This document shows, piece after piece, positions 23,721 through 37,000 of a stretch of DNA of 64,000 bases. The DNA is from Trichoplax adhaerens (lineage: Eukaryota; Placozoa; Uniplacotomia; Trichoplacea; Trichoplacidae): assembly GCF_000150275.1 (NCBI RefSeq), contig NW_002060945.1, positions 9,259,650 to 9,323,649 of the forward strand. Reading direction: 5' to 3'. Under the pieces are notes generated by a model. The model did no database searches and was not told where the DNA came from. It worked only from the letters and a program-made list of their open reading frames with translations. Numbering within the stretch: position 1 is the first letter of the stretch; each line of letters begins with the position of its first letter. A program made the translations under genes and the position numbers.

Positions 23721-25315
23721 ACTTTATACCAATATTGTCAATGGGTGCAATAAAAGAATCGATTTAAGAAGCTTTAATGATACGTATGTTGCCATTTTAC
23801 GTGGTTATCGTGTCTTGCCGTATTGCTGCCGACTATCTTAATGTCGATTTATGTCTTCAAAAAATGAATTTATTTGCTATCCTTTTCTATGCCTATAAGC
23901 AAGCCATTGTGTCTCGACTTATTCAAAATTGGAAACGTGATTTAGACAAGATCAATGATATAATTTACCTTCTAAATTCCAAATTTTATCCACAAGCCTT
24001 TTGGACTCAACACCTTTGCCAGCACCTTCAGTTTCCATTTATGTGAATTCTCGAGGCTACTTACGTCTGCTGGTATGGCTAGAAATTATTCAACCCTTGG
24101 CTTTAATGATATCAATCTTCTTGATTGGCCAGTAGCAACCTATATTATAGTCGTAATAGATTGTCTATTGAATGGATATTGACTATTTGGTGTTTATGTT
24201 GACAGATACCATCTGGAGGACGTGAACCTTCAACACTAATAAATAAAAAATGTCCTTATAACTATTGTTTTCGGCTCTAATTCAATTTCTACCTTTGGAT
24301 AATACTATTCTTGTCAGTAAAATTTCTTCTTGTTGACAGTATGGAAATGGGTAGCAATAATTCCTTCCTCTGCTGTACCAAAAGGTTTATATATCCAAGA
24401 TTAGCAAAATCATGATGATCGATAACGCTGCAAATGGCACAGTAGCTTACAGATTGGCTGCCTTAATTAATCGTTGACTTGTTTTCAAGTTTACCGGCAG
24501 CAGCGTTCAATTCTATTGCAACAGTGTGAATTAGATATGTATGTCGATATTATTAACGAGCATCAAAAGACTCTACAGTTACGACAATAGGTTAATCTGC
24601 GGGATAGCGGCAAAATCAAGCTAATCTTTCTTCATCATAAGATCATTTCAATCATAAAGTAATTCTCGAATTGATCCATGATCATTAGCAGTACTCTGCA
24701 AGACGTTGTACTGCAATACTATCAACTATTGCACACTATCCAAGACTTTCAAGCGACTATCAAAGAGCTCATTGGCAATGGAATAACAAAGTAGGAATAA
24801 ACTCACTGTCTTGGTCACAATCTCGATTCTTTCAGTTCTTATTTACGTCTTTTAGTTCGGTAGTTGTTCAATTTTGGCTTAGGCAACGATAATTCAATAG
24901 CAGAGGGGATAAATGACCTCAAAATTGTCATCGAGAATTGAGGAGAAAACCAGCGTCGAGCGACTAACTTATTGTAGGAAGCAACCTACCAATCGATGGA
25001 TAGGCAAGCTTATTTATTGATATAGTGTTTATTATGGTGGATAGAGCAAGAACTTAATGACTTTTGCCTCGTAAATTGCAATTATAATAATATACGCATA
25101 TACTTATTAAAAGCCGTCATTCACAGGCAGACAATTGGACAGACAAAAAGCAAAATAATATTTCTATGGATAGCAAGGTAGAAACGATAGGTTATTTCAT
25201 ACATGCATCCTCCAGGATTACTCCATAGGTGGATTGATTGGAAGCTTGCAATATGGATTTTAACCACGTTAATTGAGTTAGTGTTTTCCTCACTAAATGA
25301 CTATTTAACAATCAC
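23721..25315. pseudogene. Possible degenerate coding relic
   Basis: The plus strand carries interrupted stretches of protein-like composition. One is 23777-24043, including SRLIQNWKRDLDKINDIIYL and FYPQAFWTQHLCQHLQ. Another, around 24480-24590, reads FQVYRQQRSILLQQCELDMY before a stop. They lie in different frames with stops between and no splice signals joining them. A dead mobile element or gene copy is possible. I do not recognise the family. Confidence 0.25.
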
Positions 25316-25341
25316 ACGCTGAGATGAAGATGGAAATTAGA

Positions 25342-25675
25342 ATCGAGTTGTAGCGGCTCGTCTCTTGATTAAAATTTTGTACTTAAGCATTATGGAAAGG
25401 AAACTATTTTAAAGTTGCAAACTGAGGTCCTGTACCTATCGAAGTGAGTGTTTTATTTGGCTTTTGCCGACGACATGATAGAAGTAAAGATTTCTAAAAT
25501 CAACGGAAATCGAGTTGTAGCAGCTCGTCTCTTGATTAAAATTTTGTATATAAGCATTATGGAAAGGAAGCAATTTTAAAGTTGCAAACTGAGCTACTAT
25601 ACCTATCGAAATGAGTATTTTATTTAGATTTTGCCGACGACATGATAGAAGTTAAAATTCCTAAAATCAACAGCT
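25342..25675. repeat. 167-bp tandem duplication
   Basis: ATCGAGTTGTAGC(G/A)GCTCGT begins at 25342 and again at 25509. The two copies stay close across the whole unit, including AAGCATTATGGAAAGGAA, AAAGTTGCAAACTGAG and GCCGACGACATGATAGAAGT. Confidence 0.85.
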
Positions 25676-25739
25676 AGAAAGACTAAAATACTTTTTCAGA
25701 AAAGGAAAATATCAATGGATACTTAGGCAAGAAAATGTC

Positions 25740-27260
25740 TAAAATGCACCATGAAGTATTCGGCTGGCAGAGTAAAAGGGAATACTGTTTGTTGTTTACT
25801 GGCAACATTATGCAGTAGTAAACAAATGTTCCTAGAATTAGCTGATAGGCTGGCTTATATAATTCTGCCTTATACAGTAAAAGTGATTCCTTTTATCGTT
25901 TGCCGACGACATTATGTAGCAGTTAATAAATATTCCCTAGCACAGCATGATAGACGTAAGGTGTACAATTATGGGGACTTCTCACGCCTGTAAACGCTTA
26001 CATTTTTGGCCTTTTATCGACAATATTATGAAATAAAGATTCCTAGAATAAGCCAATAGAATGACTGAAAAAGAAAATACTTTAATTCCTAATGAAATCT
26101 CTTTCCAATAGCTAATACTTTTGGCGTTTTCCGACGATGTTACAGTAAATAAATATTTCTAGAACAACCTGATATACACTAGGAATACAACGATAAGTGT
26201 AAACTTCTACTCCTAGAATGAATAGATCAAAGGGTATTAAAAAGACTGAAAAAGAAAATGTAGATCCTGTACATCCATTAAGCAAGGAAAGACTTAAATT
26301 ACCTAATCAAGCCATTTTCTAACAGCTAATGCTGTTTAACAATCATTAACTGACAATATTATAGTAAATAACTATTTCCTAGAACCACCTGATATACGAT
26401 AGGAATACAACGATAAGTGTAAACTTCTACTCCTAGAATGAAAAGGTCGAAGGGAAAAGACTGAAAAAGAAATTGTTGATCCTGTACATCCATTAAGCAA
26501 GGAAAGACTTAAAATACCTAATCAAACTTCTTTCTAACAGCTAATGCTGTTATCATTAACTGACGATATTATAGTAAATAGCTATTTCCTAGAACCACCT
26601 GATATACACTAGGAATACAATGATAAGTACGAACTGCTAGCCCTAGAATAAACCAATAGAAAGGAAAAAGATTGAAAAAGAAAATATCAATACTGTACGT
26701 CTAGATATTAAGCAAGGAAGTACTTAATATACTTAGTGAAGCTTCCATCTATAACTATAGAAGCAAATACTTTTATCCTTTACTGGCGATATTGTCATAA
26801 ATAAATATCACCTAGTGCAACCCGATCCACGTCTGTTAAAGGAATACAATTTGAAGTAGGAGCTCTACTCCTATGAGCGCTAACATTTCTTTCGCCTTTT
26901 CTCGATGACATGAAATAAAAAATTCCTAGAATAAACTGATACAAAGACTGAAAAAATTTGTAAATGCGAATACATACTTTACTCAAGAAAATGTTTAAAA
27001 TACCTAAAGAAGCTTCCTTTTAGTATAGTAGCAGCGAATACTTTTGTCGTTTACCGACAATACTACAGAAATGAATATTCGCTAGAACAACCTGATATAC
27101 ACTGGGGAGTGCAGGTAGAAGTATGAGCTTTTACTTGTAAGCGCTTATAATCTTTTACCTTTATCGATGACATCAGAGAACTGAAAATCCCTTGACATGA
27201 ATCAATGTAAAGACTTCAAAAGAAAATGCCAATGCATTCGTTAAGCAAGATTTTTCAGCG
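25740..27260. repeat. Degenerate tandem array, units about 210-270 bp
   Basis: A consensus module CCTGATATACACTAGGAATA followed by ACGATAAGTGTAAACTTCTA recurs in recognisable form at about 26168, 26388, 26598, 26820 and 27091, with an older copy near 25945. Between modules each unit has CTCCTAGAATGAA, GACTGAAAAAGAAAAT, ATTAAGCAAGGAAAGACTTA, a variable gap, and CGA(C)AATATTATAGTAAATA. The 26388 and 26598 units are the most alike. No frame is conserved. Confidence 0.75.
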
Positions 27261-30200
27261 GTGTATAAAAGCATCGTTGAAAGTGAGATAATAAATTTTG
27301 GAAGAATCAATCACCCAAATTATTTTATAAATGGTTTATCCATAAAATTTTAAGTACTCCTGTCTTGGCTGAATTTGACGTTCATAGTTAGATATCGCAT
27401 TCTTGATTTTATTTTAAAATGGCAATACTTATACCCACCGCTCTGCTGATTTACTGCATATTGTTAATATTATAAGTTATAAATGAATCTGTATTTTATC
27501 ATTTACTGCTCATGTGTGTACAGTAGGTACTTAAAAGCATAGTAGATTGTAGTAAAATGATTTGGGAAGTAATTATTGACTTATTAGAAATTGGCAACAC
27601 ATTTATACCTGTCCATTTGCTCATTTATATTATTTTATAAATACAATAAGTGATGAATTTATATTTTACCATTTGCTATCAATGTGTTATGGCCTTGTAA
27701 AATAGAGTAAATTGCAGTAAAATGATTGGAAGAGCAATTATAGACTCTCTTTGCAATCAAATTGCAATGAAAGAATTTGAAGAGCGATTATCGACTTATT
27801 ATAAAATGTAATACATCTATACTAGCCTCTTTGCTCACTTACAATATTCATTCATGCTACAAGTTATACGTACTAATGTCAGTCTCTGCAAGTTATGAAT
27901 CTACTTGTATATTTAATATATTTGTTATGCACATGGACTGGCATTATAAAGTATAGTAGATTGAAGTAAAATAATTGGAAGAGCGCTTAGGCTGTCGGTG
28001 TATTTGACCTAACTTAACCGACAGAATATAGATGATTAGATATAAATGGCATTGGATTTGCTTTCTAGCTTGTATCATAAGCCAACTAAAAAAGAAGACT
28101 CCGGCCAGGTACTCGTATATCATCGTTACCGTCGCTGTCTAAAATTAACAGTCAATATAAAGAAAACTATAGCCTTCCTATCTTTCCTATCTCTGAAATT
28201 ATTCTCTCTAGTCAATTTATAATTTCAATAAATATTCTACTGCAGCTATAGCCGTACTAGAATATTATTTAGACAACCTTAAGGAATCATAACTTGAATC
28301 GGTATAGCATAGTGTATACCGACGTTTGAAATCAGGGATTGGCCGACAGTATCTGTAGTAGGATGGTAAATATGCTGTAAGGCACCGAAATCCAAACGAA
28401 TTGATACATAGCACGATCTTAATTATTTTTTATTTGCCATTCTCATGCATGGTGTGCCATTCATAATTGTTATATATTAAAAATGGAGTGAAAGTTGTTT
28501 TAAATGGAGGAATTAGCTTAACGTAATACTGGTACGATTACTTGACGATAATCTTTCATTCCCCACTACGTTGAGTTAAACGATAGTAATTAAGCTACCA
28601 TTGATAATTGCTATGTGTATGTTCCTTTCAAGGATTTTGATTTAGGATAGCATTGACTGCCGGTAAGAGTAGGCCAACGACGTAAAAGTGTCGAAATAGT
28701 CCTGGTTGTAGGACATCATTTCAGAGAAAATTGTTGTCTTATTTCTGTGGTACTGTAATATTGCAGAATCGAATAATGAGCTACTTAATTAAACTCCGCC
28801 TTGTTGTCTTCTCTGTCAATATTTAACAGATTTTTGCAATTAGCTTCAGTTATGAGAGATTTCGAATGGAAATACAGTCGAAATAGGGCCCCGTTGGTAC
28901 ATAAACATAAACTAGTCGCGGTTTACGCAATGTCCGAAGCTATCCCGACTTGCGTTATTTAGCATGATGGGACTCGTTTTACCTTGTGTTATACATTATT
29001 GTAATACAGTCCGAAAATAGCTTCAGATGGAGGTTATAATGCGGCCATTATGCATAATGGTGATCCATTGTAGACGAATAGATTGAAGATAGATATTCGT
29101 TGGTAATTAGTCTGACGAATCAATTTGTGGAATAAGTTGTAATTTGACAGGAAATTGAAATTCTAGTCACAATAGTCTGGAACGCTTTATCGCCATTATA
29201 CAATGATAATGTCTAGATCTAGTTCGAACATTTATTTCTGTAAAAGAAATCCTTTCACTGCTGCATGTGATTGCAATAACAAATTGTCAGTAGATACTTG
29301 AAGTAGGACGAACCTTTCCATTATACAGACAATCGGATAAACAGCGAGTCTGGTAATAAAATAAACCCTGCCGGGCTGCTTATAGTGTTAAATTGAATTA
29401 ATGTACTCTAGCCGAACCCATTAACTGTGGCTTAACTTGTAATATAATACACAATACAATTACATTTATATTAAAGCTTAACATAGCATGCATTAGTATT
29501 TAGCTTGAGTAGTAGGGAAAAAGTGGCTAGGTTTAAATTCCCTATTGAGGACTAAACAATGCTTTAATAACTGCGATTTTAGGGCGAGGCTATATTTTAT
29601 AGACTATTATAGTGGAAGGGGAAATTATTGGTTACTTTAGTATTTATTAATAGCAATAGTACTCGTATAAAGAATCAATAGCTAATAGCCCAATGACTAG
29701 AAAGGGCTTATGGCACTGGAGCTCATGAGTCTAGGTTATAGTAATCTAGTGTGTAAGCGAGAGGATTAATGGAGCACTATGGGACACTATACAATATTGA
29801 TTCCATCAACAACAGGGCTACCATGGCAGCAGACTAGTAGCAGCCAATTTCACCTCCATTATCAATCAACCGCTTTCTTATATAGAATTAACACTAGGAT
29901 TACCTACAGCATGGACAACTAGAAAAAGCGGGCTTTTTCTAGTTGTCCATGCCTACAGCTATAGCAATTGCACTATTTTCATAATGATCATGGTAAACTG
30001 ATGCGCTTATCACTGCAGAACATATTATTCTGAGTTTTGAACGGCTTAAAGGCATTAATTTAAGGTATAATGTAGGATAAAATAATATTCCCTAATAATT
30101 ATTATTCTACAGGTATCCAAAAAATAATCTAATATCATTAGCGGAACTTCTGTACTCCTAAATTGACCTAATTTATGAAATAATATTATTTGAGGGCTAT

Positions 30201-33200
30201 TTAAAAATATGTCGTCGATAAATTTTCAACATGTAGTTAACATAATAGTCTACTCTTCGCCGTATTAGTTTGTAGAGTTTAATCAATTTCAGACAGATAC
30301 TTTTCTTACATATTTTAAAAAGTTAAATGTCCTTACAATTACTGATATTACAGAATATCAAAATGTAATGTTACTATTAACAAATACATAACTGATATCA
30401 CATTGAATAAGGCATTTAGTTATTAAAATCATCTTATCTAAGCATTTATCTCTACTACCGTATTATCGAAACTTGCGAAAAATCATACCAATCTTTTTGA
30501 TAAACTGTATATTGTAACTAAAAATAATGAAATTCATCCCACAATTAGAGGATATTAATAGCATAGTAAAAATAAATGGCAAGAACTAAAAGTATCAATT
30601 AATCGTATCTACTAATGAACCATATTATTGATGCTGTTCTATTTTTAATATATTGATTTATCATAAGCTTAATACCTTCTTAGAATGAAAAGAATAAAAA
30701 ATAATTTATATGAATTGGATGTATTATCCTCATCAACTAGTTGGCCATATAATAATGAAATTCTATTTTTAATATATTGACTTGTTATTAGCTAAATATC
30801 TTTCGAAATGACAGGAATGACCATAATTACTGCATTCATTACATCCGTATCTTAACATATAGTTTGTGCACCTTAACATATACCGAAGCTGTCATATGCC
30901 AAATTTATATTTTATTGCGATACTATGTTGTAAAATTAATAAGATATCGAATTTTCAATCAGATTCAAACTTAATCATAGACAGATTTTGATACTTGTTG
31001 ATATTGTCAAAAATCATCACTTTTATATGCACTAGAAATTAAATTAAGAAGTTAACGTGTTACATGATTTATTGGCTTTAATTTAATGATGAATTTTAAA
31101 ATTACTTAAAATAAATATTTTTTACTCCTAAAAATCAAAAAGAGTAAGCTAGGAAAATTGTAATTATGAATGTTACATTTTAATAGAATATTTTTGTGTA
31201 TTCGTACCATAACGATTAAATTGATAAAATTAACAGGACAGTCAAAACTGTAATCTGGATAACTTTACGTATATATTCTATAAAACTGCCAATATAACGT
31301 ATTAATTATTATTTCGGTTGGCTCAAGGTTACTTTATTTGGTATATGCTGACTTGGAGAAATTTATAGGAACCTATAGAAAATTACAACTATTTATGCTG
31401 CCTAGTCCGGTATTGTTCGGAACTTACACTAATGGGAAGTGGCAGTGGAAAAAACACGCCGACATAACTTTCTATGCATATAACAGATTACCGTTATTGT
31501 GAGAGAGCATATCCAGATAAAAGAAATAAATCTATAAATACTAGTTCAATTGCCTAATTCTGATTACGAAAGACGCTTTAATTAATAAGTAGGTCATGCC
31601 GAAATTACTGTTGGTATAATTTTATCGAAGTGACGATACTTACATTCAAGCAGCCACCTGAAGAATAGAAAATAAGAAGGATTCTTTCTTGAAAGTTCAT
31701 ACTGGATAAACTTATTCTGGAATATCATTTAATTTTACTTTTAGATACTGTTGTAAAATATGATGTATCTATTTACTATTAAACAATTTTTAATGAAGGA
31801 CAATCGCTTGTGACTAATATTCTCTCAACTGTTAACGGTTAGTCATTATATTATCGCTAAATTGACGCTGTCTTTCAGTTAATTATTAGCGTGATAATAA
31901 CTTAATCTATTTAAAGATTCAGCATTGAAGAATTTAACTTTCCAGTTGAAATTAAAATGCGCATGGCGTTATCAAACAACTTATTCATTATGTTGGCGAC
32001 AGAACTTATTAACATCAATTTTAAAAGACCCTACAACATGTAGCACTATAACTACACTACTTTAATATAAAAATATTCCCTTACTGTGTAATCTGACCTA
32101 CGACCTGTTTTTATCTATTCCTTGAAAACTACTGTCTACTTATGGTTATAGAAAATTCAATATCACCCTTAAATATAAAAGAAAGTAATATAATAAAGAA
32201 TGAATTGATTTCTTAAGAGTCAGATGTTAACAACTACTCTAAATGATTTCTAGCTAAATATAACATGACCTTAATTATTCGTCTTGGAAACTGGTTGAAT
32301 GTCAGTTATTTTTAGTTCAATAAAATAATAACCATTTCAATATACAGTAAATCACTTTCAAAGTAGATTTTAATTACGCCTCTGAGTGACAATCACACGT
32401 TATAAATCATTGACACAAGCAATTATAATAGCTAGCTTTTGAAGTAGAAAATGATGAAAAAAGTCGATACAAATTTTAATGCAATCATGAATAATTAGAC
32501 GATGAAACTAAAAATTGTAGTAATCATGATTAATAAAATATATTTTCCATTCATCTCGTTACAAAAGTGAGCATCGTTTATAGACTGTTGTATGAGAATT
32601 GATTCACGTCAGAGATTTGATGACTTTAAAGTCAATTCGTCATTTACGTCAATAAGGTATTGTATTCATTTGTACCCATTCATGACATGGCTAACTCTAA
32701 ATTAAGCTATCATTTTATATGCCTAAAGGAATTAAGATAATTTATTTTAATGGCATCATTAATTCCATCAAGGTCATCTAAATTTATATTCTATTTAGAT
32801 TGAAAGCACTCATTATCATGAAACTAGCAACAAGTTGAAATTGGATAGCAAGAAGAAATTGAAATAATCCCCCAATTATTTTGATAATTCATCTAAATAA
32901 TCCATTGGTGATAATAAAAATAATGATTTGATCCAATCAACACCTCTAACCCATGGCTATGGCATGAAACTCAAACTTATATAAGTATAGAAAACACTAC
33001 AAGGTATCTGTCTCTTTCTTATGTATACCATGATGATTGGATCAATCATTTGAGTATATGCAGCCTTGATTAAACTTTATCATCACATGATGATTGGAAT
33101 GGATTGTTCGCCACCTGATTAGTTACGTCATTCTTTATCTTGTCTACCTCGATAGCTAAATTGCCATAGCAACCGGATTGCTGGTCTTATTATCGTCACA

Positions 33201-34078
33201 AATTGTTTTTCTACTTGTTATTGCTAAAACAGGACAATAATATAATCGAAGCAGAAGAGCTCCTCTACTTTTGTCTCATAACTTTCTACAAGGGTCGTGT
33301 TATAATCAATGCAGTCTTTTCTTCTCATTTATTATTAAAAAAAACAAAAATCTACCACTAAGGCAAATTATACAAACCCATTGACAACGATACAACTTGT
33401 TGAATTTGAACAGCGAACTAGATTGGCGAATTTGCATAGACGTCCTCAAATTGATGTCGTCTTCGTTTCTTTTTGGTTATTCCTCAACATAAGATAGTAT
33501 TTTTAACCCTAAAGTGTAGCTCAACAAAAAACTAATCGATATTAAGTCATTACAACGCTAATTCTAAATTATTTCTTCTCCAAATTGTTTCAAATATCGG
33601 ATCGACTATTGAACATCTTGAGCTATCCCATCCTCCAACAGGTTATACCCATTAATCTTGCCATCGTATCAAGTATCCATTTACTTTACTCCTCAAGGAT
33701 AGCCATTAATCGAATAGCAAGCTGATTAGAAATAATATTGGATCATAAAATTCCTCAATCCGCATAAAGACTTATTATTCCAATTGAAACCATTTAAAAA
33801 AAGAAATCGCTTTACATTCCATTAAAATAATTGGATTGATACTATAGATTGCACACATCAATTTATTCTTTCCGTCGCGATATTGCTTAACTTCATAGGC
33901 TTCAGCCTTAAATATTAATATCCAGAGATCAAGAATAGTATGTATTGACTCTCATTGGCATTAATCCATTGGAAAATCACTTTATAACTCTGCTTTTAGA
34001 TATCCTACATAATTATTGGCTATTGTCTACAAGAGTAAGAAAACGTTTCCAACTTACCGTTGATTGTATTACCCAAAG
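27261..34078. other. Gene-poor region upstream of the patatin-like gene
   Basis: About 6.8 kb without a supportable gene. It is AT-rich, with loose duplications around 27500-27970 (AGTAGATTG(A)AGTAAAATGATT modules) and 30620-30830 (CTATTTTTAATATATTGA twice). It also holds the long palindrome at 29909-29952. The patatin-gene promoter presumably lies at the right end. Confidence 0.4.
29909..29952. repeat. Perfect inverted repeat, 21-bp arms, 2-nt loop
   Basis: Left arm 29909-29929 (GCATGGACAACTAGAAAAAG plus C), loop GG at 29930-29931, right arm 29932-29952 as the exact reverse complement. The palindrome is bordered by the direct repeat CCTACAGC at 29903-29910 and 29952-29959, which overlaps the outer arm bases. 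Stem length and perfection are unique in this window. The stem is shorter than usual animal microRNA precursors. Confidence 0.9.
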
Positions 34079-37000
34079 ATGGGTGCAGTATTAAGTAGGA
34101 AAGTACAACTGGCTAGTGACGACAGTTGGAAATACACTGTTCGTAATGATGACGACGACGGAGGTGAAGAAAATAAAAAAAATAATCAAGAGAATTATCA
34201 TACTATTAGTAAATTATTAAACTCTACTCATCAAACAAGTACAGTTCCAGCCATGACTAGCAATAGTAAAGCTTATAAAGAGCTAAATTTCGATTACGAA
34301 TACACTTGGCCATTCGAAAATCTTGTTCTTGAAGGAGGTGGTAGTAAAGGGATGGCCTACGTTGGTACTCTTAAGGTTAGTTTGATAAAGTAAACATCTC
34401 CATCATTTGCTTTGATAATCATTCATGTAATGAATAGCAATATTATCAAGCATAAATAAAATAAATCAAGTAATTTAAACCTAGTGGAGCATATCGCTAT
34501 AATAAAAAGTCGCTCGTATCTTTCTTAAACAACATCATCCCTAAAATCTGACCTTAGTGATGAAATCAAATTCATTTTCGGTATTTTATTGCAAAGTCCG
34601 CGGTTAAGGAGCACATATAGCAATCACTGAGAATTTAATTACCGAATGATAAAAGTCAGACAATAACTCATTTATATTCCATTTTTGTTTTACCTTATTT
34701 TAATACGGATGAAACGATAACTTTTTTCTTGGTTTTTGCATTACGTACCTTATCAGTTCTATGATGTTACTGTTGATATAAAGAATCAACCATCATAGCA
34801 TAACTTCAGATGCTTAAAGTCTCAAATTCTATTGCATAAATATATGAATTTTAAAGATAAGAGCATCAATTGAAAGTTTAACTCTACTATAGATTCATTG
34901 GCAATTTATGATAAGCATGTTAAACCTATCGGTTGAAATTTGACTTTAAATTCTTATAATGATATAGGATAACACATTGAGTAATTTATTATTTTATGAT
35001 AGCGATCCATTTGCATTAAATAGTTATTAATCAAAGGAAGATATTCTATGCATGATACGTTTAGTACAGTCTAACCTATTTTTGCCTAATTCTAGTTACT
35101 TAAAAAAACGGTCATTAACATAACCTGCTTACTGATGTAGTGATTTTATTGTAAAGAGTTGAATCGAACAAGTAACAAGGATGACCGATTTTATTTCATT
35201 CAATTTAGCGCGTTTTAGGATAGATATAAGATTAAAGTTAGCGTTGTCATCAGTATTTTTTCTGAGCTGTTACACATCTTTAAAATAACTACCAAGCTCA
35301 AATTTAATATTTTGATACGGTAAGATACTGACCTTGAGGTATGAAGATGACGGTTTCCTATTACTAATTTGCCCTCTTTTCCCTCTGATCACTTCATTAT
35401 CCAAAGACATTATTATAATCTACAACATGCAGTGATTATTTGATGCCAGTGGGTATTAATTCTCAGAATTCATAATTATACTATAAATTGTTTCTTAATC
35501 CACGCACACAAAAATATCGGAGCCAACAAACTACATTAATGAAGGATACTTTTCAACCTTGAATTTATGCTCGTACTTAGTTTGTACCATTGGATGGCTT
35601 ATATCGACAAAGCTTGAATCCTTTTAAACGACAGCTAGTCATTTTTATCTTTACTGCTTTATTCTAGCGGATTGGGTAATTAACTTTACAAATGATGATT
35701 GTTATACCGTCCAAACGTTATAAAATTTTATTCTGCCTCAATTTTTCGTACTCTACTAATACACGAATTGAATAATATTTCGTATAGAATCGAGTATCGT
35801 GTAGTTCCAAACATTTAGTAATAATCAAGAAATTATAATATTGCAATAGGCAAATTGAAAATAAACGATTTGCGCACGAAACAAGTGTTGCATCATGTAC
35901 TCCTGAAATTTTATGGGATACCCAATCAGTCAAAATTTCGCTACGTCTACGCTTGTACTGATATTTTCAAATGTGGGTAAATTTGTGATCTAAAATTATA
36001 TAAAATTAGTTGTAGATGAAATAGATATTTCAAGACTAAATACGGCAGCAGATATTCATCAGTGCCGCTTTGGATTTTATTAGATAGCACCATTTTTAAT
36101 GTTTTCTTCAGCCTGTTTGATCCCTACGAAAGCGATCTGCATATAGCAAGCGTCTGAATTCTTTTAAAAGGTGTTCTAAACATACGCATAGAATAGATAT
36201 TTTGCTGACTGTGTAAACATCATATTCAACTTTGACATCTCTTTTACGCCGAATAATATAACACCTAGAAACCGTCGCATACCACTCTCATCATACAGGT
36301 CTTAGTTAGCCTAGGAAAAAAATAAATTCGACAGTAAAAATCATTTTTTTCCTATTGCCCATCGATAACACCAATTCGACATCATCCACAAACAGTCCGA
36401 TTTGACTTTATACTTTAATCAAGAAATTTCTTCAAAAAGAAATCATTGTCTATAGTCAGAAAAAACTCCTTAGGTGCCAACTGAAAATGATGAATTGTTT
36501 TCTTTCAATCTAACTAGAAGCTTATGCCCATTCTTTCCTGCTACATACCTTTCTATCGATATTTTGTTGTCTAGTTTTTCAATCCCATTCAGGATCGATG
36601 CCACGCCTTATGTATATATACAGTATATGCCGCCGCTATTGATTCAAGTTTAACTACGCCATTTTCTATTATAATTATTTCCCTCCTCTGTTAGTAATTC
36701 TTGCCTGTCTATCTACTATGATAAAGTCTTGCATCATTTTTCTATTCAATGTTTTTACCCTATAGCGATAAGAATCGGGTTTAAGTAATTTTGATTTAAT
36801 TTCCATTCCGATCAGTTTTTGCTAGCAGTAATAGGAATCATCCTTTACATTTAGAGAGCGTATTTTATCATGGACTTCTAACAAGCCCCCTGATTTTACA
36901 TACTAATCTGTCGTAGTAATGATAGAGAGGTGTAGACTTGTCGTTGTGGACGATTTTTCGCTAGCAGCAATGATCTAAGAATTTTATTTTACTAGGAAGT

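Noticed and set aside
25470-25560. Translation FADDMIEV resembling a reverse transcriptase FADD/YADD motif
   Set aside because: It lies in a tandem repeat whose other copies are out of frame, with no neighbouring RT blocks, so the motif is best explained by chance.
28048-28270. Plus-strand start MALDLLSSLYHKPTKKEDSG with a GT donor, then an acceptor and IAVLEYYLDNLKES with a stop
   Set aside because: The donor phase does not fit the acceptor phase, no further exons follow, and no family is recognised.
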